Assembly (NCBI RefSeq): GCF_002261215.1
Contig: NZ_NEVS01000004.1
Span: 4,712,001 to 4,776,000 of the forward strand
Length of the DNA: 64,000 nt
Direction of reading: 5' to 3'
From: Bordetella genomosp. 11
GTDB taxonomy: Bacteria > Pseudomonadota > Gammaproteobacteria > Burkholderiales > Burkholderiaceae_B
Shown here: positions 48,870 to 58,166 of the stretch, piece after piece
Layout of the letters: each line of letters starts with the position of its first letter
How positions within the stretch are numbered: the first letter of the stretch is position 1
Notes under the pieces: generated by a model
The model's database searches: none
What the model was told of the DNA's origin: nothing
Seen by the model: only the letters and a program-made list of their open reading frames with translations
Translations under genes and position numbers: made by a program

Positions 48870-49880
48870 TCAGGCGGCCTCGAACCAGTTCCGCAGGGTC
48901 GCGGGATCCGGCCTGGACATCAGCGCCAACATCAGCAGCACGCGCGCTTTCTGCGGATTCAGGTCTCCGGCGGCGATGAACCCGAGACCGTCGTCGTCGA
49001 CTTCCCCATTGCGCCCGACCCGGCCGCGCCCGGTACGCGAGGCGCGCACCACGGCGACCCCGCGCGCCGCGGCCTCGCCCAGCGCACGCATGGCGGCGGC
49101 GGTGGCATTGCCGTCGCCAACGCCGGCCAGTACCAGCCCTTGGTAGCGCGATGCCATGAATTCGATGACGTCCGCCTGCATATCGGCGTGGGCGTAGACG
49201 ATGCCTACGCGAGGCCATTGCGCAGGATCCGGCAGGGGAGCATCGCGCCACGGTGCATACCCTGGCGCGACGGGCGCGATGGCCCGGTGAAATGCCGGCC
49301 CGCCGGCCTGCATGACGCCGGCGGTACCGCGCCCGGGCGAAGCGAACGCGGCCAAGCCGGTGGCCGCGATTTTCTGCACGCCGCGCGCCTCGTGGATATC
49401 TTCGTTCATCAACACCAGGGCGCCGCGTCCATATGCGTGCGGATGTCCGGCCAGCGTCACGGCGGCGTACAGGTTCGCCGGCCCATCCGCGCCCAGCGCG
49501 GTGGCAGGGCGCATGCCGCCGGTCAGGACCAGCGGCTTGCCGGCAGGGACAACCAGATCGAGGAAATACGCGGTTTCCTCCAGTGTATCGGTGCCATGCG
49601 TCACCACGATGCCATCGATACCGGCGTCGCGACCCAGGGCGCGTATGCGCGTGGCCAGGGCATGCCAGACGTCATGCCGCATGTCCTGGCTACCCACGTT
49701 GGCGATCTGTTCGGGATGCAATTCGGCGATGCCCGAAAGCGCCGGCACGGCGGCAAGCAATTGGCCGATGTCGAAGACACCGGAGACATACCCGACACCG
49801 CGCTCCGGCGATTGCGCGCCCGCGATCGTACCCCCGGTCGCCAGCACCGCGATGGCGGGACGGCGGCCGGTCTCAGGCAT
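48870..49880 (-). CDS. L-asparaginase, type I/II
   Basis: A 336-residue asparaginase hydrolysing L-asparagine to aspartate and ammonia. Both catalytic threonine signatures are present: ATGGTIAG (14-21) and VVTHGTDTLEETAYF (92-106, with Asp98). No signal peptide is seen, so it is probably cytoplasmic. Its ATG at 49880 overlaps the parB stop by eight bases, suggesting translational coupling and co-expression with the parAB genes; whether this matters functionally is unknown. Confidence 0.92.
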   Translation of the reverse strand: MPETGRRPAIAVLATGGTIAGAQSPERGVGYVSGVFDIGQLLAAVPALSGIAELHPEQIANVGSQDMRHDVWHALATRIRALGRDAGIDGIVVTHGTDTLEETAYFLDLVVPAGKPLVLTGGMRPATALGADGPANLYAAVTLAGHPHAYGRGALVLMNEDIHEARGVQKIAATGLAAFASPGRGTAGVMQAGGPAFHRAIAPVAPGYAPWRDAPLPDPAQWPRVGIVYAHADMQADVIEFMASRYQGLVLAGVGDGNATAAAMRALGEAAARGVAVVRASRTGRGRVGRNGEVDDDGLGFIAAGDLNPQKARVLLMLALMSRPDPATLRNWFEAA

Positions 49881-50790
49881 TGTCGAGGACGCCGGAAAAG
49901 CCCTGCTTTTCGAGCAAGGCATTGAGATGGTCCCAGCCATGGAAGTCGATGATGATTTGTCCGCGCTCGCGCGCGCCGATCTTCAGGCTGACGCGCGTGC
50001 CGAGCAGGTCGGACATGGCCTCTTCCAGGCGGGCAACGTCGCGCGAATTCGCCACATTCTTCTTGCGCGGCGCGGCGTCGGTTTCTTTCGCCGCCTTGGC
50101 GACCAGTTTCTCCGCATCGCGCACGGAAAGGCGCTTGGCGATGACCTGGTTGGCCAGCTGTATCTGGGTGGCGCCATCGACGGCCAACAGTGCGCGCGCG
50201 TGCCCCATGTCGATGTCGCCGGCCAGCAGCATGGTCTGGACCGCGGGCGCCAGGTTCAACAACCGCAGGAGATTGCTGGTTGCGGAACGCGACCGCCCGA
50301 TGGCCTGCGCCGCCTGCTCGTGCGTCAGGCCGAATTCGTCGAGCAAGCGCCGCACGCCATGGGCCTCTTCCAGCGGATTCAGATCCTCGCGCTGGATGTT
50401 TTCGATCAAGGCCATCACGGCCGCGTTTTCGTCCGGCACTTCGCGCACCAGCACGGGGACTTCTTTCAGCCCGGCCAGTTGTGCCGCGCGAAAGCGCCGC
50501 TCACCCGCGATGATTTCATACTGGCCGGCAGCACCGTCGGCAAGCGGACGCACCAGGATGGGCTGCATGATGCCCTGTGTGCGTATCGATTCCGCCAACT
50601 CGTTCAAAGCGCCTTCGTCCATGCGCGTGCGCGGCTGGTATTTGCCGGCACGCATGATGGACACCGGCAGGACGTTCGGCGGTCCTTCCGCTTTCGGCGC
50701 GGATTTACCCAGCGTTTCGATAGCGGGCATATCGGCGCCCAGCAAGGCGTCGAGTCCGCGTCCGAGTCCCTTCGGTTTCTTGGTGGCCAT
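49873..50790 (-). CDS. parB: Chromosome-partitioning protein ParB
   Basis: A 305-residue CTP-dependent DNA clamp that loads at parS. MATKKPKGLGRGLDALLG is the ParA-contacting N-terminus; GERR (96-99) and ENIQREDLNPLEEA (130-143) form the CTP/clamp motifs; an HTH lies at about 155-177 and the dimerisation domain ends the protein. Four parS palindromes lie 4-6 kb away (55101-56849), supporting function. ATG at 50790 is chosen over upstream in-frame codons. Confidence 0.97.
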   Translation of the reverse strand: MATKKPKGLGRGLDALLGADMPAIETLGKSAPKAEGPPNVLPVSIMRAGKYQPRTRMDEGALNELAESIRTQGIMQPILVRPLADGAAGQYEIIAGERRFRAAQLAGLKEVPVLVREVPDENAAVMALIENIQREDLNPLEEAHGVRRLLDEFGLTHEQAAQAIGRSRSATSNLLRLLNLAPAVQTMLLAGDIDMGHARALLAVDGATQIQLANQVIAKRLSVRDAEKLVAKAAKETDAAPRKKNVANSRDVARLEEAMSDLLGTRVSLKIGARERGQIIIDFHGWDHLNALLEKQGFSGVLDNA

Positions 50791-50822
50791 AAGAAATATT
50801 CCCAGCGTGCCTGCGTGGCCGC

Positions 50823-51620
50823 TCATTCGTGTTGATGCGTGCGGTACCAATACATGTACCGGTCGGAGAAACCCAGCGATGCATAAAGCTGCCGCGCGGC
50901 CGTATTGGCATACTCGACCTGCAGATACGCGCTGCGCGCCCCGGCTTCATGCGCGGCGTGCAGCAGGCGCCCCATGATCTGGCGCGCGTATCCGCGGCGG
51001 CGGAGATTTTCGTCGACGACCACATCGAAGATGCCCGCCACGTCGCCATCCACGACCGCCATGCCGGCGGCAACATGCCGGCCCGCGTCGTCGCGCCCGA
51101 TCAGCCTGATGCACGGAACCGCGATGGAGGAGAGCCGATGCCGGTGCTCAACCACATGGCCGGTTGCGTAAGCGCGCAGCACGCCCGTCACATCCGCGAA
51201 GCTGCCCGGATCCGTTTGCTCGTATCGTAGCGTGGCTTGAACCGGTGCGACCGGACTCGTTCGCATGGACATCGCCATGACGCGCGTCTCACCGTAGTGT
51301 AGGAATCCGCGCGTTTGCAGCTGCCCATCCAGTCCGTGATCCGGCCCCGTGGAAGTCAGGCGGAATATCAACGGAAGGTTCGCCCGCGCGTACACCGTTT
51401 TGCAGAAGTCGAGTTTTTCGTCGAGGTCGCGATGCGGCGGCGCGATGACATTGATGCTGCGGGCCCGCTTGGCAGCCGCCGGCGCCCAGCGGATGAGCCA
51501 GCCGTCGTAGAGCATCTGCTCGCGCACCACCGTGGCGTTCAATGCCGCTTCCTCGCAGCGCAGCGCCAGCGTATCGACGCAATGGGCGACATTCCCATCG
51601 TGCTCGGTAGCAAAAGCCAT
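50823..51620 (-). CDS. GNAT-family N-acetyltransferase between parA and parB
   Basis: A 265-residue acetyltransferase-like protein. The C-terminal GNAT fold is visible: motif A at VVVDENLRRRGYARQIMGRLLHAA (acetyl-CoA binding, RRGYA) followed by SAYLQVEYANTAARQLYASLGF. The N-terminal half may be a degenerate second GNAT-like lobe. It lies 20 bases after parA and 32 before parB in the same direction, so it splits the parAB pair. Acceptor unknown. Confidence 0.8.
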   Translation of the reverse strand: MAFATEHDGNVAHCVDTLALRCEEAALNATVVREQMLYDGWLIRWAPAAAKRARSINVIAPPHRDLDEKLDFCKTVYARANLPLIFRLTSTGPDHGLDGQLQTRGFLHYGETRVMAMSMRTSPVAPVQATLRYEQTDPGSFADVTGVLRAYATGHVVEHRHRLSSIAVPCIRLIGRDDAGRHVAAGMAVVDGDVAGIFDVVVDENLRRRGYARQIMGRLLHAAHEAGARSAYLQVEYANTAARQLYASLGFSDRYMYWYRTHQHE

Positions 51621-51640
51621 GGCGGGTTCGCGCACGGTAT

Positions 51641-52441
51641 TCAATCCACCAGCGCCTTGACGCGCTCGATCATTTCGGCGCCGAAGGAAATATATGCCTG
51701 CGCACCGCGCGATGCGCGGTCGTATACGACGCCAGGCATACCGTAGCTGGGCGCTTCCGCCAGCCTGACGTTGCGCGGCACCACCGTCTCGAAGACCTTG
51801 TCGCCAAAATGCGCCTCCAGCTGGGCGGAGACCTGCTGCTGCAGCGTCATGCGCGGATCGAACATCACGCGCAGCAGACCAATTACGCGTAGTTGCGGAT
51901 TGATGTTGCGATGCACGCGCTTGATAGTGTTCACCAGGTCGGACAGCCCTTCCAGCGCAAAATATTCGCACTGCATCGGGATGATGACGCCATGGGCGGC
52001 GGCCAGGCCGTTCAAGGTAAGCAGGGAAAGCGTGGGCGGACAGTCGATGAGGATGAAGTCGTATTCCTGCGCAACGGTATCCAGCGCATTCTTCAGTTGG
52101 CGTTCGCGTTCCTCCATCTGCACCAGATCGATCTCGGCACCGGCCAATTCGCGGTTGGCGGGCAGTACGTCATAGCCGCCCACATCGGAACGGACGCGGG
52201 CTTGCGCGATCGTGGTATCGCCGATCAGCACCTCGTACAGATTGGACTTCAGGCCGGCCTTGTCGATGCCGCTGCCCATGGTGGCGTTGCCTTGCGGATC
52301 CAGGTCCACCAGCAATACGCGCTTGTCGTGCGTGGCCAGGCCGGCTGCAAGATTGATGGCCGTGGTCGTCTTGCCGACGCCGCCCTTCTGGTTCGCGATG
52401 CAGAAAACCCGGGCGGTTTTGGTGGACTCAGTTTGATTCAT
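51641..52441 (-). CDS. parA: Chromosome-partitioning ATPase ParA
   Basis: A 266-residue ParA/Soj ATPase. The deviant Walker A KGGVGKTT (19-26), LVDLDPQGNAT (Walker A'/B region) and DFILIDCPPTLSLLTLNGL are intact. The short N-terminus lacks the HTH of plasmid-type ParA, matching chromosomal forms. It overlaps the end of rsmG by 14 bases. Confidence 0.97.
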   Translation of the reverse strand: MNQTESTKTARVFCIANQKGGVGKTTTAINLAAGLATHDKRVLLVDLDPQGNATMGSGIDKAGLKSNLYEVLIGDTTIAQARVRSDVGGYDVLPANRELAGAEIDLVQMEERERQLKNALDTVAQEYDFILIDCPPTLSLLTLNGLAAAHGVIIPMQCEYFALEGLSDLVNTIKRVHRNINPQLRVIGLLRVMFDPRMTLQQQVSAQLEAHFGDKVFETVVPRNVRLAEAPSYGMPGVVYDRASRGAQAYISFGAEMIERVKALVD

Positions 52442-53129
52442 GATTTCCTTGGCTACGCGCGCCGTCGCGGCGCATCCAGATCAGGCATCGTTGCGCGTCG
52501 AGTTCGGGGACAGTGACAGGATCGATGCGGACGACACGCCATTCTCCGGCGGCGTGCAACCGCGCGATCTCGTCGTCCGGGACTTTTCCTTTCAGGGCCA
52601 GCAGCGTACCACCAGGGGCAACGTGCTGTCCCGCCAGCCGGGCGAAGTCGTCCAGCGAGGCAAAGGCGCGGGAAGTGACCACATCGCAGGCACCGGGAGG
52701 CAGCTTTTCCACCCGTTCATGCAGGACGGACAGATTCGGCAAGGCCAATGCGCCGGCGGCCTGCCGGATGAATGCGGTTTTCTTTTCGACCGCGTCGATG
52801 CAAACGATCTTCCAACCGGGACGCATGATCGCCAGGATGACGCCTGGCAGCCCGGCGCCGGCACCGATGTCGAATAGTTTTCCGTCGGCCGGCATGACGC
52901 CGTCCAGCGGCCCTACGACGGCCAGGCTGTCGAAGATGTGCTGTACCAGCATCTGACCCGGGTCGCGTATCGCCGTCAGGTTGTAGGTGCGGTTCCAGCG
53001 CTGCAGCAGCTGCAGGTATCCCAGCAGTTTGCTCAGCTGCTCATCCGTCGCGGACAGGCCCAACGCGACGCAGGCCTGTTTGAGCCTGACGTCGTCGGCG
53101 CCTTGTACAGGGGCCGGCGCGCGCGTCAT
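52428..53129 (-). CDS. rsmG: 16S rRNA m7G527 methyltransferase
   Basis: RsmG (GidB) methylates G527 (E. coli numbering) of 16S rRNA. The 233 residues show the SAM-binding [12 protein letters not shown] (86-97) and [12 protein letters not shown] near the N-terminus. Its loss often gives low-level streptomycin resistance; here it is intact. It overlaps mnmG by four bases (ATGA) and parA by 14. Confidence 0.97.
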   Translation of the reverse strand: MTRAPAPVQGADDVRLKQACVALGLSATDEQLSKLLGYLQLLQRWNRTYNLTAIRDPGQMLVQHIFDSLAVVGPLDGVMPADGKLFDIGAGAGLPGVILAIMRPGWKIVCIDAVEKKTAFIRQAAGALALPNLSVLHERVEKLPPGACDVVTSRAFASLDDFARLAGQHVAPGGTLLALKGKVPDDEIARLHAAGEWRVVRIDPVTVPELDAQRCLIWMRRDGARSQGNHESN

Positions 53130-55042
53130 GCGGCACGTTTGCGCGAGCCGTAATGCAGGCGCTTCAGGTGTATGAGCAGCAGGGAAATGGCGGCGGGCGT
53201 CACACCGGAAATTCGCGCGGCCTGGCCGATCGTTTCCGGACGGTGCGCCTTGAGCTTCTGCCGAACTTCGAAGGATAGGCTCAGCACCGCGTCGTAGTCC
53301 AGGTCGTCGGGGAGGCGCTGCGCTTCATGGGCCATGTGCTTCTGCACTTCGTCCTGTTGGCGCGCGATATAACCCGCGTATTTCACCTGGATCTCGACCT
53401 GCTGGGCGGCGTCGCTCGCCGCCAGCCCCGGTCCGGCCAACAAGCTGCCATCGGGCAAGGCCGTTTCCATCAGCGCGCGATAGGTGACGTTCGGCCTTTT
53501 CAACAGATCTGATAGTGAGTACTCACGCTCGATCTGTTGGCCCAGCAAATCTTCCGCCACTTCCGCGGGCAGATTCCGAGGCGTTACCCAGGTCGACCGA
53601 AGGCGCTGGATCTCACTTTCTACCGACTCGCGCTTGCGCTCGAAGGCCGCCCAACGGACGTCGTCCACCAATCCCAGCTTGCGTCCGATTTCAGTCAAGC
53701 GAATATCCGCATTGTCTTCCCGCAGGCTGAGGCGATATTCGGCGCGCGAGGTGAACATGCGGTACGGTTCCGTGACACCGCGGGTGATCAGGTCATCGAC
53801 CAGAACGCCCAGGTAGGCCTCGTCACGGCGCGGGGTCCAGCCATCCCTGCCTTGCGATGCCAGGCCCGCATTCAGGCCGGCCAGCAGGCCTTGAGCGGCT
53901 GCCTCTTCGTAGCCGGTGGTGCCGTTGATCTGGCCGGCGAAATACAAACCCGCGATGGCACGGGTTTCCAGCGTCGACTTCAAACCGCGTGGATCGAAAT
54001 AGTCATACTCGATCGCATAGCCGGGTCGCAGGATATGTGCATGTTCCAGGCCGGGTAGCGAATGAATCAGGTCCAGCTGGACGTCGAACGGCAAGCTGGT
54101 CGATACCCCATTGGGATAAACCTCGTGCGTGTCGAGACCTTCCGGCTCCAGGAATACCTGGTGGGACGCTTTGTCGGCGAAACGATGGATCTTGTCCTCG
54201 ATGGACGGGCAGTAACGAGGACCGATGCCTTCGATAACGCCGCTGTACATGGGAGACCGATCCAGGCCACCCCGGATGATGTCATGCGTGCGGGCGTTGG
54301 TATGCGTGATCCAGCAAGGCAGCTGCCGCGGGTGCATGGCAGCGTTGCCCATGAAAGAAAACACCGGCACAGGATCGAGATCGCCCGGCTGCTCTTCCAG
54401 CACGCTGTAGTCGATGGTACGGCCGTCTATGCGGGGCGGCGTGCCGGTCTTCAGCCGCCCCTGGGGTAGCTTCAACTCTTTGAGTCGCTGGCCCAGCGTC
54501 GTCGCGGGGGGATCGCCCGCCCGGCCGGCGGTGTAGTTCTGCAGCCCCACGTGGATAAGACCGTTAAGGAACGTCCCGGCAGTCAGGACGACCGTACGGG
54601 CGCGAAACTTCAAGCCAATCTGTGTGACTGCGCCGGTGACCCGGTCGCCTTCGACCATCAGGTCGTCGACCGCTTGCTGGAACAACCAAAGGTTGGGTTG
54701 GTTCTCCAGTCTGGAACGAATCGCCTTGCGGTAGAGAACACGGTCCGCTTGGGCGCGAGTCGCACGAACCGCCGGGCCTTTGGAACCGTTCAAGATACGA
54801 AATTGGATTCCCGCTTCATCCGTGGCCAAGGCCATCGCCCCACCCAGGGCGTCTATCTCTTTCACCAGGTGGCCCTTCCCTATCCCACCAATAGAAGGGT
54901 TGCACGACATCTGGCCCAACGTTTCGATGTTGTGGGTCAGGAGCAATGTCTTCGCGCCGGTGCGGGCAGACGCCAGGGCCGCCTCGGTGCCGGCGTGGCC
55001 GCCGCCCACCACAATGACGTCGAATTCGCGGGGATAATCCAT
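53126..55042 (-). CDS. mnmG: tRNA U34 carboxymethylaminomethyl modification protein MnmG
   Basis: MnmG (GidA) is the FAD enzyme that works with MnmE to modify wobble uridine. The 638 residues include the dinucleotide-binding [13 protein letters not shown] (12-24), [17 protein letters not shown] and [15 protein letters not shown] with the catalytic cysteine. The ATG at 55042 fits the family. It heads the mnmG-rsmG-parA-GNAT-parB-asparaginase unit and adjoins the parS region. Confidence 0.97.
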   Translation of the reverse strand: MDYPREFDVIVVGGGHAGTEAALASARTGAKTLLLTHNIETLGQMSCNPSIGGIGKGHLVKEIDALGGAMALATDEAGIQFRILNGSKGPAVRATRAQADRVLYRKAIRSRLENQPNLWLFQQAVDDLMVEGDRVTGAVTQIGLKFRARTVVLTAGTFLNGLIHVGLQNYTAGRAGDPPATTLGQRLKELKLPQGRLKTGTPPRIDGRTIDYSVLEEQPGDLDPVPVFSFMGNAAMHPRQLPCWITHTNARTHDIIRGGLDRSPMYSGVIEGIGPRYCPSIEDKIHRFADKASHQVFLEPEGLDTHEVYPNGVSTSLPFDVQLDLIHSLPGLEHAHILRPGYAIEYDYFDPRGLKSTLETRAIAGLYFAGQINGTTGYEEAAAQGLLAGLNAGLASQGRDGWTPRRDEAYLGVLVDDLITRGVTEPYRMFTSRAEYRLSLREDNADIRLTEIGRKLGLVDDVRWAAFERKRESVESEIQRLRSTWVTPRNLPAEVAEDLLGQQIEREYSLSDLLKRPNVTYRALMETALPDGSLLAGPGLAASDAAQQVEIQVKYAGYIARQQDEVQKHMAHEAQRLPDDLDYDAVLSLSFEVRQKLKAHRPETIGQAARISGVTPAAISLLLIHLKRLHYGSRKRAA

Positions 55043-55074
55043 GATTCGTGGGTTGAAAGAGCCTTTAAGTGGCA

Positions 55075-55103
55075 ATTATAGAGGCTCCGCCCATCAGCAG
55101 TGT
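55075..55103 (-). promoter_or_regulatory. mnmG promoter overlapping parS1
   Basis: A perfect TATAAT (55080-55075) on the minus strand, with a weak -35 (ACACTG, 55103-55098) 17 bases upstream. The -35 shares bases with the first parS site, so ParB may influence expression of the parAB unit. Confidence 0.55.
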
Positions 55104-55116
55104 TTCACGTGAAACA
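55101..55116. promoter_or_regulatory. parS site 1
   Basis: TGTTTCACGTGAAACA, the canonical chromosomal parS 16-mer and a perfect palindrome. About 60 bases upstream of mnmG. Confidence 0.95.
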
Positions 55117-55147
55117 GTGGTCACAGTCCATCGAAAAAGGGCAGCGA

Positions 55148-55163
55148 TGTTCCACGTGAAACA
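55148..55163. promoter_or_regulatory. parS site 2
   Basis: TGTTCCACGTGAAACA, a parS 16-mer with one asymmetric base. It is embedded in a longer inverted repeat (55141-55170, arms starting GCAGCGA). Confidence 0.95.
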
Positions 55164-56070
55164 TCGCTGCGCGTGCAATCCCACTTTTTGAGGAGTGTCC
55201 TCGATCAGGCCAACGTCCCGTCCCTCGCCGTTGATCGCCGAATGGATGCTTATCGCGAGCCGGTCTGGGTTAGGCGCACACCGCCGTGTCTCTAATTAGC
55301 ATGCTCGTATGTGTGTGGTTAAGAGACCATTGCTTCCAGCCGACATATCTACGCGGATGAGGTTTGACGATGCTCCCTAGAGGCTATGCACTTCCCAAGG
55401 AGTACAGCTACGCCAAGCTGGACATCGGTATCCGCACCCAGCCGTAGACCGCAGTTGCCTGTAAATTCCAGTCCTCCATCGCCCTTATGGGGCTAGCGCC
55501 GTGTTCCGAAGCGGCTGGTTGATGGTGCTTATCTGGTGAATCCAATTCGACACACCGAAAGCGGATACCGGTCGCGGGGCCTAAAGGGCCTAACGACAAC
55601 CAAACAACTATGAGCGAAGGCTAATCGCATCATCCCAAGCTATCGCCACTGGAGTGGCCCCCCCGACGGACTTCGTTGGCGAGTGACGCGGCGGTGAACC
55701 CGGTAGATCGGGATGCATTCCGATATGGTCCGGCCGAGGATGGTTATGCGGAGCGACCAGGGGCGACTGTAGGGGCCTAAAGCCGCAGGCAGGATAAGGC
55801 AGCACGGACTGAGCGGCCTCATGCGGGGCTGGTGTAAGCCTGCGCCATACAACGAGATCGGTCGCCCCACTCTACTTCTCTACCTGGAAGCCACCCTACC
55901 TTCCATATCGGATTCAGCGAGCGATAGGCCACTCGTCCGTGAACCAAATCCTCGCATCTCCCGCCGCAGACAGTGTCCGACCACTACCGAGCGTTTCTCG
56001 CAACCGGCCCCAGCATGCTGTGACTGCTGATTCGTTCGCTCGCGAAGAAAATAGACGACAGATGCTGGAA

Positions 56071-56086
56071 TGTTCCACGTGGAACA
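56071..56086. promoter_or_regulatory. parS site 3
   Basis: TGTTCCACGTGGAACA, a perfect palindromic parS variant, with flanking CTGGAA/TTTCCAG arms. Confidence 0.9.
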
Positions 56087-56833
56087 TTTCCAGTACAGAC
56101 CTAGCCGGTCCCCAGTCGCCGTCGGTATGCTGCGGCCGAAGGCTGCCTGCCAAAAACTTCCAACCAACGATGGCCAAGAGTCGTTCTGCCCTACCCTACG
56201 GCCCTCTACGCTGCCGCGGATCTCGGTGTCGAACGCATATGAAACTCTCCCCGAGAGATTTCGATTTCCATTCCATTGCGCCTGCACGCCTTATCCGCCA
56301 TTTCATCTCTACAACATGGCCACGACAGCGACTCCCCACTGGCATGCCCCCCGTTGTCCGGACAATGGAGGAGCAACAGCGTATGCGCTCCACCCAAAGC
56401 AGGCATAGCCGAAAATTGCTGGCCCTCACCGCGCGCTCGTCATGGTGAATACCAGCGGATATGCTCTGTAGGGGCAGCCAGTAAGAGCGCTTCTAACTTC
56501 CCACTCCGCGGAGGAACACTATAGGGCTCTGCCAAGGACCGATCCCCGGCCTGACCTGCGCTCTCCTTCAGGCACTAGACACGCGGCGAGTTCAAGCACT
56601 CGCACCTGGGCCCAACCAACTCCTCGGTGGAAGATGCCGGGCCAAGACGTGCGGCGAGTAGACTGGCGTTTGCCTTCAAGTCAATACAAGACCGCACAGG
56701 GATGGTGTCCAGCATCCCGCCATAACACTCATCCCTCCCAGGAACTTACCCAATCACGGTAAGCCAAGCGCTAGGGAAACGGATGCAATACACCGCTACC
56801 AAGAGTCGCTACCAAAGTATGAAGAATTAAGGG

Positions 56834-56849
56834 TGTTCCACGTGGAACA
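56834..56849. promoter_or_regulatory. parS site 4
   Basis: TGTTCCACGTGGAACA, identical to site 3, 760 bases further right and nearest to the candidate origin. Confidence 0.9.
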
Positions 56850-57053
56850 GCAACACGGCTTATGTCCTAGACCGTGGGCAGTACGTTGACCTTACGACCC
56901 ACACCGACTCGAATGTCCGGTTCAGGGAAAAGCCGACCGCTCGTGCGACGGCCAATACCCCCCGTGAGCCGAAGGCAAACCACCTCGACCGGCACCGCCA
57001 GCGGACGCCGATCAAGCGCTCCCATCGCAAGGAGAGCGCCCCGCCGCAGCAAC

Positions 57054-57426
57054 CTATCCACAGGAGTACCCACAGGCGACATGGACACTCGAAACCGAGA
57101 CCGGCCACTGGGGATATTTTTGTGAACAACCACAGTCGCCCCGACATGCGCCTGGTGGCCCGGAGCGCATCTGCATCTCCACTGGATGGCAAATTTACAA
57201 AAAAGAGGGGGGATAGCGGCGCGGATCTACCCGCCGTATATAAAAAGTACCCAGGCGCCCCCTAAAGCGAGGAATCTTTCCCTGTCCGTGCCGCGACCCA
57301 AGAATCTACAAATCTGTGCATAACTCGCGGGGCCTCGACGCCAGCGGAGCCATAAAGGCCGGGAATCGCGCGGCGCGGAAGGTGGGCGAGCAAGATATTC
57401 CCCGGTTCTCCACAGGTTTATCCACT
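57054..57426. other. Left DnaA-box cluster
   Basis: One exact DnaA box (TGTGCATAA, 57315-57323) and four with one mismatch (57054-57062, 57121-57129, 57406-57414, 57418-57426), with an AT-rich tract holding GTATATAAAAAG at 57236-57247. The same 12-mer recurs at 59551, next to another box. Possible part of a split oriC. Confidence 0.45.
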
Positions 57427-57439
57427 GCGGAAAACACAA

Positions 57440-57481
57440 CGCCCCAGAAGCTTGCGACGGCTGCTGGGGCGATAAAGGCCG
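57440..57481 (-). terminator. Possible cspA terminator
   Basis: An 8-bp stem CGCCCCAG/CTGGGGCG with a 26-base structured loop, followed on the minus strand by TTGTGTTTT. About 45 bases after the cold-shock gene. Confidence 0.35.
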
Positions 57482-57525
57482 GGACTGCCGGCGCCGCGCA
57501 AGGCGGAATATCGATGGGTTGATAC

Positions 57526-57732
57526 TTATAGCGGACGGATGTCAGCGGCTTGAGGACCTTTGGGGCCATCCTTGACTTCGAACTCCACATCCTGGCCTTC
57601 GTTCAAGCTGCGATAGCCGCGTCCCTGGATTGCGGAGAAATGCGCGAAGACGTCGACACCGCCGGCGTCAGGGGTAATGAACCCATAACCTTTATCGGCG
57701 TTGAACCACTTAACTTTGCCCTTCTGAACCAT
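57526..57732 (-). CDS. Cold-shock domain protein
   Basis: A 68-residue CspA-type single-strand nucleic-acid-binding protein. RNP1 (KGYGFITP) and RNP2 ([10 protein letters not shown]) are intact after [11 protein letters not shown]. Starts at ATG 57732 with AGGA upstream and appears to have a long leader, as in other csp genes. Which csp paralogue it is cannot be decided. Confidence 0.96.
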   Translation of the reverse strand: MVQKGKVKWFNADKGYGFITPDAGGVDVFAHFSAIQGRGYRSLNEGQDVEFEVKDGPKGPQAADIRPL

Positions 57733-58166
57733 TTGTGTAACGTCCTATAAAAACACAATGCTGTGCGCAGATGTGATTCAAGGACGCTGACGCGAACGTG
57801 TTATGACCAAGTCCAGCCATGCATATGCCCCAGGCCGGCGAGGAAGGTCTCAATCGGAACGAGACAGACACTCAACTTGAATACAACGGCGGAACGAGCA
57901 TACTCAGCCGCATTGATGGGGACAAATAGTTGTTTACCCCTATGTCGTTTTTTTTTAACTTGGCTCACAAGTTCCTTAGCGCCGGTCATCTGCTGAAAGC
58001 CATATCCAGGGACCGACAACGTTCGACGCGGAGCGGACGACACTATCCCTATGACCGTCGGCGTCGCCCACACGACACGGTACGTGGCCACCGCGCGGGG
58101 GATGGTGGGATACTTCCAAACCTTCTCCCTTTCCGGTCTTCTCCACCGTCAATTCACTACGCGACC
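57733..58166. other. cspA / aminotransferase divergent region
   Basis: 434 bases. It holds a possible cspA promoter (57897-57925) with a leader of about 160 bases, and a run of nine T at 57949-57957. The aminotransferase promoter was not found. The open frame that extends the aminotransferase upstream to 57930 shows no family similarity. Confidence 0.45.
57897..57925 (-). promoter_or_regulatory. Possible cold-shock gene promoter
   Basis: Minus-strand TTGTCC (57925-57920) and TATGCT (57902-57897) at 17 bases. It would give a 160-base untranslated leader, usual for csp genes. Confidence 0.4.

Larger units (their letters stand above)
55043..57525. other. Gene-poor parS region next to the candidate origin
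   Basis: About 2.5 kb with no credible gene. It looks less GC-biased than its surroundings and short open frames do not resemble proteins. It holds four parS sites (55101-56849), the mnmG promoter and, from about 57,050, DnaA-box-like sequences with an AT-rich tract (57180-57250). It is likely a chromosome-maintenance region. Confidence 0.6.

Noticed and set aside
55880..56287. 135-residue minus-strand frame in the parS region
   Set aside because: It encodes through parS site 3, has no ribosome site and no protein-like composition.
55101..56849. Considered the CACGTG palindromes as transcription-factor operators or a CRISPR-like repeat array
   Set aside because: The 16-mers match parS, spacing is irregular and parAB is next door; no spacer-repeat structure exists.
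57306..57590. Ala/Pro-rich frame between the parS region and the cold-shock gene
   Set aside because: Overlaps the cold-shock gene end and DnaA-box sequences; the internal repeat is a DNA-level feature around GATAAAGGCC-type sequence.
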